64,000 nucleotides of DNA from Leptodactylus fallax (Eukaryota > Chordata > Amphibia > Anura > Leptodactylidae). The stretch's first letter is position 1. Every line of letters begins with the position of its first letter. The position numbers were made by a program, and so were the translations under genes. The stretch lies in assembly GCA_947044405.1 (NCBI GenBank), contig CAMRHE010000331.1, positions 1,612,001 through 1,676,000 of the forward strand, read 5' to 3'. Below the pieces are notes generated by a model that worked only from the letters and a program-made list of their open reading frames with translations, was not told where the DNA came from and did no database searches. Below, piece by piece: positions 23,897-34,200 of this stretch.

Positions 23897-24002
23897 TAGA
23901 GATGGGTGAACCTCTCAAGATTCATTTTGATTCAGGTTCAGGTCCCAGATTTATTTTGGGTCGAACAGGATCGGAACGAACCACAACTTAAATTGGCTTA
24001 AA

Positions 24003-24170
24003 GCATAGTGTATAACACTGTCAGGGCTCCTAGGACTATACAGCTATAAAACATAGTGTATGACACTGTCAGGGCTCCTAGGACTATATATCTATAAAAC
24101 ATAGTGTATGGCACTGTCAGCGCTCCTAGGACTATATATCTATAAAACATAGTTTATGACACTCTTAGGC
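24003..24170. repeat. 48-bp minisatellite, short array
   Basis: About three and a half units with GACACTGTCAGGGCTCCTAG and GACTATATATCTATAAAACA. The same array is longer at 29043-29390. The tandem-block junction falls inside it. Confidence 0.85.
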
Positions 24171-24177
24171 TGTGTTC

Positions 24178-24546
24178 ACACTGAGTTTTTTTGGCAGCGG
24201 ATTTTGACGCGGAATCCGCCTGAAAAAACGCCTCCCATTCATTTCATTGGGAGTCAGTAGCGTTTTTTTTCCGCTAGTGGAAAAAAAAAGCAACATGACC
24301 TATCTTCAGGCGGTTTCCGCCTGGAAAAACCAATGGAATTCAATGGGAGGCAGAAAAAACGTGATGTGGTTTTTTGAAGCTGAGTTCCTAGGCCCACACC
24401 AAAAGGGGTGTAAATTACATCCTACATCCGCATCAAAAAACCGCGTCAGAAAACTGCGTCAGGTCAAAAAACGCGTCCCAATACCATTTCCTAAATCTTG
24501 CAACTGATTTTTTTCTGCCTGCAAAAAACTCCGTGTGACCATACCC
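24178..24546. mobile_element. PIF/Harbinger-like MITE
   Basis: The left terminus GGCTGTGTTCACAC and the right terminus GTGTGACCATACCC are inverted. TTA lies to the left and TAA to the right. A close relative at 45358-45567 has a proven TTA target duplication. The interior is palindromic around CGCTAGTGGAAA. It is present again at 29398-29763 as part of the tandem block. Confidence 0.7.
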
Positions 24547-25866
24547 TAAGGGTTCCTAGGAACCTATCTATCCAATTTCTAGCTCTCTAATGAAAACACA
24601 GTCGAACTTCCAATGACACTGAGCATTAAGGCCCTTCTGACGGTGCCAAAACTAATGGCACCGATATCTCCCGCATCTGGGCGCACATAGGAACAGCTGA
24701 CAGTGTGCTGAATAATACCGCTGGTGTCAGAGGACGTGAAAGGTTCTCTTTAATTGTAATAGTGATTGGCAACAATTCCTACAATGTGTTTATGTCTTTT
24801 ACATTTCTGTTTTTGTTTTTTTGTTTTTTACAAACAACTATTTCAAGAAAATTAGAAATCCTGGTCAGTGACTATTAGACTAGAATTGCCCAAAAAAAGG
24901 GTTAACAAAAGATTTTTCACTAACAGTACTGACTGTCAGTAAAACTTTAGTTTAAACACTCTGTATACAGAGGAAACTGCTCTATTGCCCAACAGATGTA
25001 GACAAAATTAGATTATTGGCAATGAAAGGTTTAAAGGGGTTATCCAGCTTCCAAAAATCATCAGCAAATACATCCACAGCAGTGCTAACTACTCACTGTT
25101 ACCTTGTGCACCATTTTCTTGGCTTTATTTTACATAGTGCTCTGTAAGATACAGTGAGATAAATCACAGACCTTTCCGTATCTCCATCATTACTGTAATG
25201 CCTCGTGTTTAAGCTTACAGCACCTTATATAGTGTATATGACATCAGTACTGTAAGGTGTCCACCTACTACTGTCTATTGGCTGAGAGGCTGTCAGCTGA
25301 TGTCAGGTGGTGATAGAATGTCACAAGAAACGTCACTCTTCTGTATTTTTCCTGTGCAATACATGTGGCGGCCATTTTAGACAAATTGACATTGGTTGAG
25401 ATTTGTTAAAAACTGAACAATTTGGAATATTCGGGTCGAACCTCTACTTTAGAAATTGGTTCGCTCATCTCTAGGTAAGAGCTGATCTTAGGTCTCCATT
25501 TATTTAGGGGGTCTGGACTGAGGCCTCCAATTATGTACGGGTCTGAGTTAATTTATGTGTTGTTTGTGGGGTCTAATTTCTTTAACCCCTTTCCCAGCAT
25601 CTGCAGTAATATTACGGTGGATACCGGGTCTCTAAAGATGGCGGCCTGAAGAGAACAAAACTGCAGGTGGAACCTTGTGTATATTGTAATAACCAACCCA
25701 AAATAACCAACGTGAAGAAAATTACATCGGTTGTCCGGGTTGACGTTCAGTGTCAGTTATTTTTGATTAATTGCCGAACCCAACCTCTTATTATTTCCAA
25801 TAATTGTATTTTATGTACATGGAGTATTGTGAATTTATGACATTGTCTCATCTTCTCTCCATTCAG

Positions 25867-26012
25867 GTTCCTACAATATAGAATCCTCTCAGTATCTTCT
25901 ATATAAGAGAATATTCCTGATTGATCCATCAAGGATGGAAAGAGACAGGAACAAGATGGCGGAAAGTCTATTAAATCTCACCCTAGAGATCATCTACCAG
26001 CTTACTGGAGAG
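25867..26012 (+). CDS. Zinc-finger gene exon 1, copy A
   Basis: The exon runs from the acceptor ATTCAG to the donor GAG/GTGAGA. The ATG at 25935 gives [20 protein letters not shown] and then YQLTGE (26 codons, ending in phase 0). This leucine-rich N-terminus is the standard first coding module of anuran KRAB/FAX-type zinc-finger genes. No break is present. Confidence 0.75.
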
Positions 26013-26087
26013 GTGAGAGATTCTGATGATGTCACATTACATCATTCTTATCTATAGTAATAACAGATGATATGACTGGAGAGGTGA

Positions 26088-27973
26088 TAACCACTCTACC
26101 CAACTGTCCTGTGCTCTTCATCTTTAACCTGTTTCTCCACCATCACTGATGAAAAGCTCTCCACCCTAATCTCTAAATCCCACCTCAACTCTTGCGCGCT
26201 CGACCCCATCCAGTCACATCTCATCCCCAAACTCTCTGAAGTCATTACTCCAGCCCTAACCCATCTCTTCAACCTATCCCTAACCAATGGATCCTTCCCT
26301 TCCGCCTTCAAACATGCTACCGTCACACCTATACTTAAGAAACCCTCCCTGGACCCGTCCTCTCCAGCCAACTATCGCCCCATCTCACCGCTCCCATACA
26401 CCTCAAAATTGCTGGAGCAACACATCCACTCCGAACTGTCCTCCTATCTCTCGTCCAATGTGCTCTTTGACAGACTACAGTCAGGCTTCAGACCCCATCA
26501 CTCCACAGAAACTGCCCTAACCAAGGTCACTAATGACCTTCTAACTGCCAAAGCCAAATGTCACTAATCTGTCCTCCTCCTCCTCGACCTCTCCTCTGCC
26601 TTTGACACAGTCGACCATTCCCTCCTGCTTGAAACGCTTTCATCCCTTGGCACCTCTGACCTGGCCCTTTCCTGGATCTCCTCATACCTCACCAACCACA
26701 CATTCAGTGTCTCCCACTTGCACACCACCTCCTCGCCACGACCTCTTTCTGTAGGTGTCCCCCAAAGCTCCGTCCTAGGACCCCTCTTGTTCTCCATCTA
26801 CACCCTAGGCCTTGGCCAACTCATAGAATCCCATGGTTTCCATTATCACTGCTATGCTGACGACACCCAAATATATCTCTCTGGTCCAGACATTACCTCC
26901 CTGTTGTCCAGAGTCCCAGAATGTCTAGCAGCCGTAGCCTCCTTTCTCTCCTCCCGCTTTCTCAAACTCAACATGGAGAAAACGGAGTTCATCATCTTCA
27001 CCCCTCCACGCATGACCCCCTTACCTGACCCATCTATCAAAATTAATGGAACCACTCTCACCTCACAGGCCCGCTGCCTTGGGATAACCCTAGACTCTGA
27101 CCTATCCTTCAAGCCTCATAGTCAAACCCTCAACACCTCCTGCCGCCTCCAACTCAAGAACATCCACCGAATCTGCTCCTTCCTCACCCCTGAAACTACA
27201 AAGATGCTAGTCCACGCCCTCATAATCTCCCGCTTAGACTACTGTAACACCCTTCTCCATGGCCTCGCAGCTAACACTCTCGCCCCCCTCCAGTCCACCT
27301 TAAACTGTGCTGCTCACTTAATACACCTCTCCCCCCGTTCTTCATCGGCCATCCCCCTCTGCCAGTCCCTTCACCGGCTACCCATCGCCCAGCGAATAGA
27401 GTTCAAACTACTAACGCTGACATACAAAGCCATCCAGAACCTGTCCCCTCCATATATCTCCGACCTAATCTCCCGCTACCTGCCCGCACATAACCTCCGA
27501 TCCTCCAAAGACCTCCTACTCCTCTCTGCTCTCATCTGCTCCTCACACAATCGTCTCCAAGACTTCTCCCGTGCATCCCCCATACTCTGGATCTCACTAC
27601 CAAGACACATAAGACTGACCCCCACAATCACAAGCTTCAAGAAGGCCCTGAAAACTCATCTATTCAGGAAGGTCTACAACCTCCAATAACACTACTGTCA
27701 CCATCATCTGTACAGCCTCTACCCCCACCTTCTGTCTCTATCCCTCTTCCCTCATAGACTGTAAGCCCTTGCGGGCAGGGCCCTCTATCCCACTGTGCCA
27801 GTTGGTCACTGTTAGTATTATCTGTTTTGTATATCTGGTGTACCGTATGTAAATCCTCAAATGTAAAGCACCATGAAATTATATAATAATGTACAGCACC
27901 ATGGAATTAATATAATAATGTACAGAGCACCATGGAATTAATGGTGCTATATAAATAAACAATAATAATAATA
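26088..27973 (+). mobile_element. L2 LINE in intron 1, copy A
   Basis: A 5'-truncated L2 covers RT to the 3' tail and ends GGTGCTATATAAATAAACAA and (TAA)n, typical of L2. A 16-bp repeat ATGACTGGAGAGGTGA flanks it (26072-26087 and 27974-27989). The same insertion is at 31311-33209 in copy B. An internal 3'-tail repeat (ATAATGTACAGCACCATGGA) is present twice. Confidence 0.9.
26096..27689 (+). pseudogene. L2 reverse transcriptase, copy A
   Basis: Motifs in order: [52 protein letters not shown] (about 26851-26878), [10 protein letters not shown] and the conserved C-terminal [19 protein letters not shown], ending VYNLQ. The active-site YADD is intact. Lesions are a stop just after KAKCH (26566), where copy B has a Tyr codon, a frameshift near 26700 and a missing endonuclease. 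Confidence 0.85.
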
Positions 27974-28114
27974 ATGACTGGAGAGGTGAGAGATTCTGAT
28001 GATGTCACATTACATCATTCTTATCTATAGTAATAACAGATGATATGACTGGAGAGGTGATGGACTCTGCACATGTATGTAGTGATATTTATTAATGTGT
28101 CTCCCCATAACCAG

Positions 28115-28291
28115 GATTACACAGTAGTGAAGAAGACCTCTAGTGGGCGCTGTCAGACGCTTGTATTTGATGGATGGAGAGGAACCCTGAGCCCATTCCC
28201 GGGGCCTCCACCTCATCCCTTGAAACATGAGGAGATCAATGGACAGAAGATTCTAGAACTCACCAACAAGATGCTGGAGCTGACTGGAGAG
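28115..28291 (+). CDS. Zinc-finger gene exon 2, copy A
   Basis: Acceptor CCATAACCAG, donor GAG/GTGACA, 59 codons in phase 0. It reads [13 protein letters not shown], then a Pro-rich GPPPHP stretch and [17 protein letters not shown], a conserved linker module of frog zinc-finger proteins. Copy A lacks one Leu codon that copy B has. Confidence 0.75.
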
Positions 28292-28369
28292 GTGACACTG
28301 CTGGGAATGCTGGGACATTATACAGTAACTGGAGGGGTCTGGGTGATGACTGTATCATTGTGTTGTCAG

Positions 28370-28493
28370 GTTCCTATAAGGTGTCAGGATGTCGCTGTCT
28401 ATTTCTCCATGGAGGAGTGGGAGTATTTAGAAGGACACAAGGATCTGTACAAGGAGGTGATGATGGAGGACCACCAGCCCCTCACATCAGCAG
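28370..28493 (+). CDS. Zinc-finger gene exon 3 (KRAB box), copy A
   Basis: Acceptor TTGTCAG, donor CAG/GTAATA, 124 bases ending in phase 1. It encodes [20 protein letters not shown] and then [18 protein letters not shown], a KRAB A-box: the DVAVYFS, EEW and LYKEVM positions that contact the TRIM28 co-repressor in tetrapod KRAB proteins are present. It is identical in protein sequence to copy B. Confidence 0.85.
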
Positions 28494-28576
28494 GTAATAG
28501 ACATGACTATATACACATGGACTTCCATTATTTGTATGTACAGAATGAATTCAGTCCCTGTCTGTGTTTCCTACAG

Positions 28577-28641
28577 GTAGATCCAGTAAGAGGACAACAC
28601 CGGAGAGATGTCCCAGTCCTCTTCTTCCACAGGATGATCAG
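28577..28641 (+). CDS. Zinc-finger gene exon 4, copy A
   Basis: 65 bases between CCTACAG and GTAGATG. It encodes [20 protein letters not shown], a short Ser/Pro-rich linker common in this gene family. It restores phase 0. Confidence 0.7.
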
Positions 28642-28733
28642 GTAGATGGAGATATTCCCTATGATGTGTAGACGGGCTGTGAAGTCCTTGTGTCTCTTTC
28701 CTTCGTTGCTGACTTACAATATTTCTTTCACAG

Positions 28734-28842
28734 CCTCAGGATAAAGATCTGAACAATGTTATGGCCACAGCAATAAAGGAAGATCCCTATGTGAGTGGTG
28801 ATGAGGAGTGTGAGGAGGACATTCCTACAGGGAACCGCCCAG
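28734..28842 (+). CDS. Zinc-finger gene exon 5, copy A
   Basis: 109 bases from TTTCACAG to G/GTGAGG, ending in phase 1. It encodes an acidic linker with [16 protein letters not shown]. No zinc-finger exon lies between it and copy B. Splicing directly to the finger exon at 36401 keeps the frame (553 + 1337 bases), so copy A may act as an alternative 5' half. Confidence 0.7.
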
Positions 28843-29042
28843 GTGAGGAGTCACCACTGAATATACCACAGAACAGTCACAGATTCTCCTCATTCCCGAC
28901 TACCATAGTTCTGTGTAGATTTCTGTGTCCTGTTAGACATTTCAGCTGTATATTCCCCCATTCAGCTATATACAAGTCATACATGATAAATAATGTGACC
29001 CCATAATGAAATATGTCAGTGTGAATGAGGACAATTTCTTCA

Positions 29043-29390
29043 TCAGTGTATGACAATGTCAGAACTCCTAGGACTATATATCTATAAAACATAGCGTATG
29101 ATACTGTCAGGACTCCTAGGACTATATATCTATAATACATACTGTATGACACTGTCAGGACTCCTAGGACTATATATCTATAATACATACTGTATGACAC
29201 TGTCAGGGCTCCTAGTACTATATATGTATAATACATAGTGTATGACACTGTCAGGACTCCTAGGACTATATATCTATAATACATAGTGTATGACACTGTC
29301 AGGGCTCCGAGGACTATATATCTATAATACATAGTGTATGACACTGTCAGGGCTCCTAGGACTATGTATCTATAAAACATAGTTTATGAC
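29043..29390. repeat. 48-bp minisatellite, longer array
   Basis: About seven units with GACACTGTCAGGGCTCCTAG-like words. It is the copy-B counterpart of 24003-24170. The expansion sits exactly at the tandem junction. Confidence 0.85.
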
Positions 29391-29397
29391 ACTCTTA

Positions 29398-29763
29398 GGC
29401 TGTGTTCACACTGAGTTTTTTGGCAGCAGATTTTGACGCAGAATCCGCCTGAAAAAACGCCCCCATTCATTTCATTGGGAGTCAGTAGCGGTTTTTTTTC
29501 CGCTAGTGGAAAAAAAAAAGCAACATGACCTATCTTCAGGCGGATTCCGCCTGGAAAAACCAATGGAATTCAATAGGAGGCAGAAAAAACGTGACGTGGT
29601 TTTTTGAAGCTGAGTTCCTAGGCCCACACCAAAAGGGGTGTAAATTACATCCTACATCCGCGTCAAAAAACCGCGTCAGGTCAAAAAACGAGTCCCAATA
29701 CCATTTCCTAATTCTTGCAATTGATTTTTTTCTGCCTGCAAAAAACTCCGTGTGACCATACTC
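29398..29763. mobile_element. PIF/Harbinger-like MITE, copy B
   Basis: It matches 24178-24546 and was carried along in the tandem block. Confidence 0.7.
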
Positions 29764-31089
29764 TAAGGGTTCCTAGGAACCTATCTATCCAATTCCTAGC
29801 TCTCTAATGAAAACACAGTCGAACTTCCAATGACACTGAGCATTAAGGCCCTTCTGACGGTGCCAAAACTAATGGCACCGATATCTCCCGCATCTGGGCG
29901 CACATAGGAACAGTTGACAGTGTGCTGAATAATGCCGCTGGTGTCAGAGGACGTGAAAGGTTCTCTTTAATTGTAATAGTGATTGGCAACAATTCCTACA
30001 ATGTGTTTATGTCTTTTAAATTTCTGTTTTTGTTTTTTTTGTTTTTTTACAAACAACTATTTCAAGAAAATTAGAAATCCTGGTCAGTGACTATTAGACT
30101 AGAATTGCCCAAAAAAGGGTTAACAAAAGATTTCTCACTAACAGTACTGACTGTCAGTAAAACTTTAGTTTAAACACTCTGTATACAGAGGAAACTGCTC
30201 TATTGCCCAACAGATGTAGACAAAATTAGATTATTGGCAATGAAAGGTTTAAAGGGGTTATCCAGCTTCCAAAAATCATCAGCAAATAATATCTACAGCA
30301 GTGCTAAATACTCACTGTTACCTTGTGCACCATTTTCTTGGCTTTATTTTACATAGTGCTCTGTAAGATGCAGTGAGATAAATCACAGACCTTTCCGTAT
30401 CTCCATCATTACTGTAATGCCTCGTGTTTACGCTTACAGCACCTTATATAGTGTATATGACATCAGCACTGTAAGGTGTCCACCTACTACTGTCTATTGG
30501 CTGAGAGGCTGTCAGCTGATGTCAGGTGGTGATAGAATGTCACAAGAAACGTCACTCTTCTGTATCTTTCCTGTGCGATACATGTGGTGGCAGCCATTTT
30601 AGACAAATTGACATCGGTTGAGATTTGTTAAAAACTGACCAATTTGGAATATTCGGGTCGAACCCGCTACTTTAGAAATTGGTTCGCTCATCTCTAGGTA
30701 AGAGCTGATCTTAGGTCTCCATTTATTTAGGGGGTCTGGACTGAGGCCTCCAATTATGTACGGGTCTGAGTGAATTTATGTGTTGTTTGTGGGGTATAAT
30801 TTCTTTAACCCCTTTCCCAACATCTGCAGTACTATTACGGTGGATACCGGGTCTCTAAAGATGGCGGCCTGAAGAGAACGAAACTGCAGGTGGAACCTTG
30901 TGTATATTGTAATAACCGACCCAAAGTAACCAACGTGAAGAAAATTACATCGGTTGTCCGGGTTGACGTTCAGTGTCAGTTATTTTTGATTAATTGCCGA
31001 ACCCAACCTCTTATTATTTCCAATAATTGTATTTTATGTACATGGAGTATTGTGAATTTATGACATTGTCTCATCTTCTCTCCATTCAG

Positions 31090-31235
31090 GTTCCTACAAT
31101 ATAGAATCCTCTCAGTATCTTCTATATAAGAGAATATTCCTGATTGATCCATCAAGGATGGAAAGAGACAGGAATAAGATGGCGGAAAGTCTATTAAATC
31201 TCACCCTAGAGATCATCTACCAGCTTACTGGAGAG
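31090..31235 (+). CDS. Zinc-finger gene exon 1, copy B
   Basis: Same boundaries and length (146 bases) as copy A, with the ATG at 31158. The protein part is unchanged: [13 protein letters not shown] and onward to LTGE. Confidence 0.75.
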
Positions 31236-34200
31236 GTGAGAGATACTGATGATGTCACATTACATCATTCTTATCTATAGTAATAACAGATGATATGACT
31301 GGAGAGGTGATAACCACTCTACCCAACTGTCCTGTGCTCTTCATCTTTAACCTGTTTCTCCATCATCACTGATGAAAAGCTCTCCACCCTAATCTCTAAA
31401 TCCCACCTCAACTCCTGCGCGCTCGACCCCATCCAGTCACACCTCATCCCCAAACTCTCTGAAGTCATTACTCCTGCCCTAACCCATCTCTTCAACCTAT
31501 CCCTAACCAATGGGATCCTTCCCTTCCGCCTTCAAACATGCTACCGTCACACCTATACTTAAGAAACCCTCCCTTGACCCGTCCTCTCCAGCCAACTATC
31601 GCCCCATCTCACCGCTCCCATACATCTCAAAATTGCTGAAGCAACACGTCCACTCCGAACTGTCCTCCTATCTCTTGTCCAATGTGCTCTTTGACAGACT
31701 AAAGTCAGGCTTCAGACCCCATCACTCCACAGAAACTGCCCTAACAAAGGTCACTAATGACCTTCTAACTGCCAAAGCCAAACGTCACTATTCTGTCCTC
31801 CTCCTCCTCGACCTCTCCTCTGCCTTTGACACAGTCGACCATTCCCTCCTGCTTGAAACGCTTTCATCCCTTGGCATCTCTGACCTGGCCCTTTCCTGGA
31901 TCTCCTCATACATCACCAACCACACATTCAGTGTCTCCCACTTGCACACCACCGCCCCCGCCATGCCCTCTTTCTGTAGGTGTCCCCCAAGGCTCCGTCC
32001 TAGGACCCCTCTTGTTCTCCATCTACACCCTAGGCCTTGGCCAACTCATAGAATCCCATGGTTTCCATTACCATTGCTATGCTGATGACACCCAAATATA
32101 TCTCTCTGGTCCAGACATTACCTCCCTGTTGTCCAGAGTCCCAGAATGTCTAGCAGCCGTAGCCTCCTTTCTCTCCTCCCGCTTTCTCCAACTCAACATG
32201 GAGAAAACGGAGTTCATAATCTTCACCCCTCCACGCATGACCCCCTTACCTGACCCATCTATCAAAATTAATGGAACCACTCTCACCCCAGTCCCACAGG
32301 CCCGCTGCCTTGGGATAACCCTAGACTCTGACCTATCCTTCAAGCCTCATAGTCAAACCTTCAACACCTCCTGCCGCCTCCAACTCAAGAACATCCACCG
32401 AATTCGCTACTTCCTCACCCCTGAAACTACAAAGATGCTAGTCCACGCCCTCATAATCTCCCGCTTAGACTACTGTAACACCCTTCTCCATGGCCTCGCA
32501 GCTAACACTCTCGCCCCACTCCAGTCCACCTTAAACTGTGCTGCTCACTTAATACACCTCTCCCACATTCTTCATCGGCCGCTCCCCTCTGCCATCCCTT
32601 CACTGGCTACCCATCGCCCAGCGAATAGAGTTCAAACTACTAACGCTGACATACAAAGCCATCCAGAACCTGTCCCCTCCATATATCTCCGACCTAATCT
32701 CCCGCTACCTGCCCGCACATAACCTCCGATCCTCCAAAGACCTCCTACTCCGCTCTGCTCTCATCTGCTCCTCACACAACCGTCTCCAAGACTTCTCCCG
32801 TGCATCCCCCATACTCTGGATCTCACTACCAAGACACATAAGACTGACCCCCACAATCAGGAGCTTCAAGAAGGCCCTGAAGACTCACCTATTCAAGAAA
32901 GCCTACAACCTCCAATAACACTACTGTCACCACCACCTGTACAGTCTCTATCCCTCTTCCCTCATAGACTGTAAGCCCTTGCGGGCAGGGCCCTCTATCC
33001 CACTGTGCCTGTGATCACTGTTAGTATTATCTGTTTTGTATATCTTGTGTACCGTATGTAAATCCGCAAATGTAAAGCACCATGAAATTATATAATAATG
33101 TACAGCACCATGGAATTAATATAATAATGTACAGCACCATGGAATTAATATAATAATGTACAGCACCATGGAATTAATGGTGCTATATAAATAAACAATA
33201 ATAATAATAATGACTGGAGAGGTGAGAGATTCTGATGATGTCACATTACATCATTGTTATCTATAGTAATAACAGATGATATGACTGGAGAGGTGATGGA
33301 CTCTGGACATGTATGTAGTGATATTTATTAATGTGTCTCCCCATAACCAGGATTACACAGTAGTGAAGAAGACCTCTAGTGGGCGCTGTCAGGCTCCTGT
33401 GTATGAAGGATATGGAGGAACCCTGAGCCCAATCCCGGGGCCTCCACCTCACCCCCTGATACAGGAGGAGATCAATGGACAGAAGATCCTAGAACTCACC
33501 AACAAGATGCTGGAGCTGCTGACTGGAGAGGTGACACTGCTGGGAATGCTGGGACATTATACAGTAACTGGAGGGGTCTGAGTGATGACTGTATCATTGT
33601 GTTGTCAGGTTCCTATAAGGTGTCAGGATGTCGCTGTCTATTTCTCCATGGAGGAGTGGGAGTATTTAGAAGGACACAAGGATCTGTACAAGGAGGTGAT
33701 GATGGAGGACCACCAGCCCCTCACATCAGCAGGTAATAGACATGACTATATACACATGGACTTCCATTATTTGTATGTACAGAATGAATTCAGTCCCTGT
33801 CTGTGTTTCCTACAGGTAGATCCAGTAAGAGGACAACACCGGAGAGATGTCCCAGTCCTCTTCTTCCACAGGATGATCAGGTAGATGGAGATATTCCCTA
33901 TGATGTGTAGACGGGCTGTGAAGTCCTTGTGTCTCTTTCCTTCGTTGCTGACTTACAATATTTCTTTCACAGCCTCAGGATAAAGATCTGAACAATGTTA
34001 TGGCCACAGCAATAAAGGAAGATCCCTATGTGAGTGGTGATGAGGAGTGTGAGGAGGACATTCCTACAGGGAACCGCCCAGGTGAGGAGTCACCACTGAA
34101 TATACCACAGAACAGTCACAGATTCTCCTCATTCCCGACTACCATAGTTCTGTGTAGATTTCTGTGTCCTGTTAGATATTTCAGCTGTATATTCCCCCAT

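Larger units (their letters stand above)
23897..25473. mobile_element. Nonautonomous DNA transposon with TAGAGATG termini
   Basis: The left end TAGAGATGGGTGAACC and the right end GGTTCGCTCATCTCTA are inverted copies of one terminus of about 16 bases. The inside has no transposase. It contains a 48-bp minisatellite and a MITE, so the length of about 1.6 kb is inflated by nesting. A hAT affinity is possible, but no 8-bp target repeat is visible. Confidence 0.55.
24003..29042 (+). repeat. Tandem 5.2-kb block, copy A
   Basis: It matches 29043-34282 base for base apart from scattered changes: 48-bp array, MITE, right TAGAGATG terminus, exon 1, L2, and exons 2-5 in the same order. The end CAATTTCTTCATCA occurs at both 29031-29044 and 34269-34282. 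The L2 insertion is shared, so the duplication came after it. Confidence 0.9.

Noticed and set aside
28877..29380. Minus-strand 167-codon ORF with repeated YRYIVLGVLTVSY
   Set aside because: It is a by-product of the 48-bp minisatellite, whose unit is divisible by three.
26096..33209. Two independent L2 insertions in the same intron position
   Set aside because: Identical breakpoints and flanks over 5 kb show that one insertion was copied by tandem duplication.
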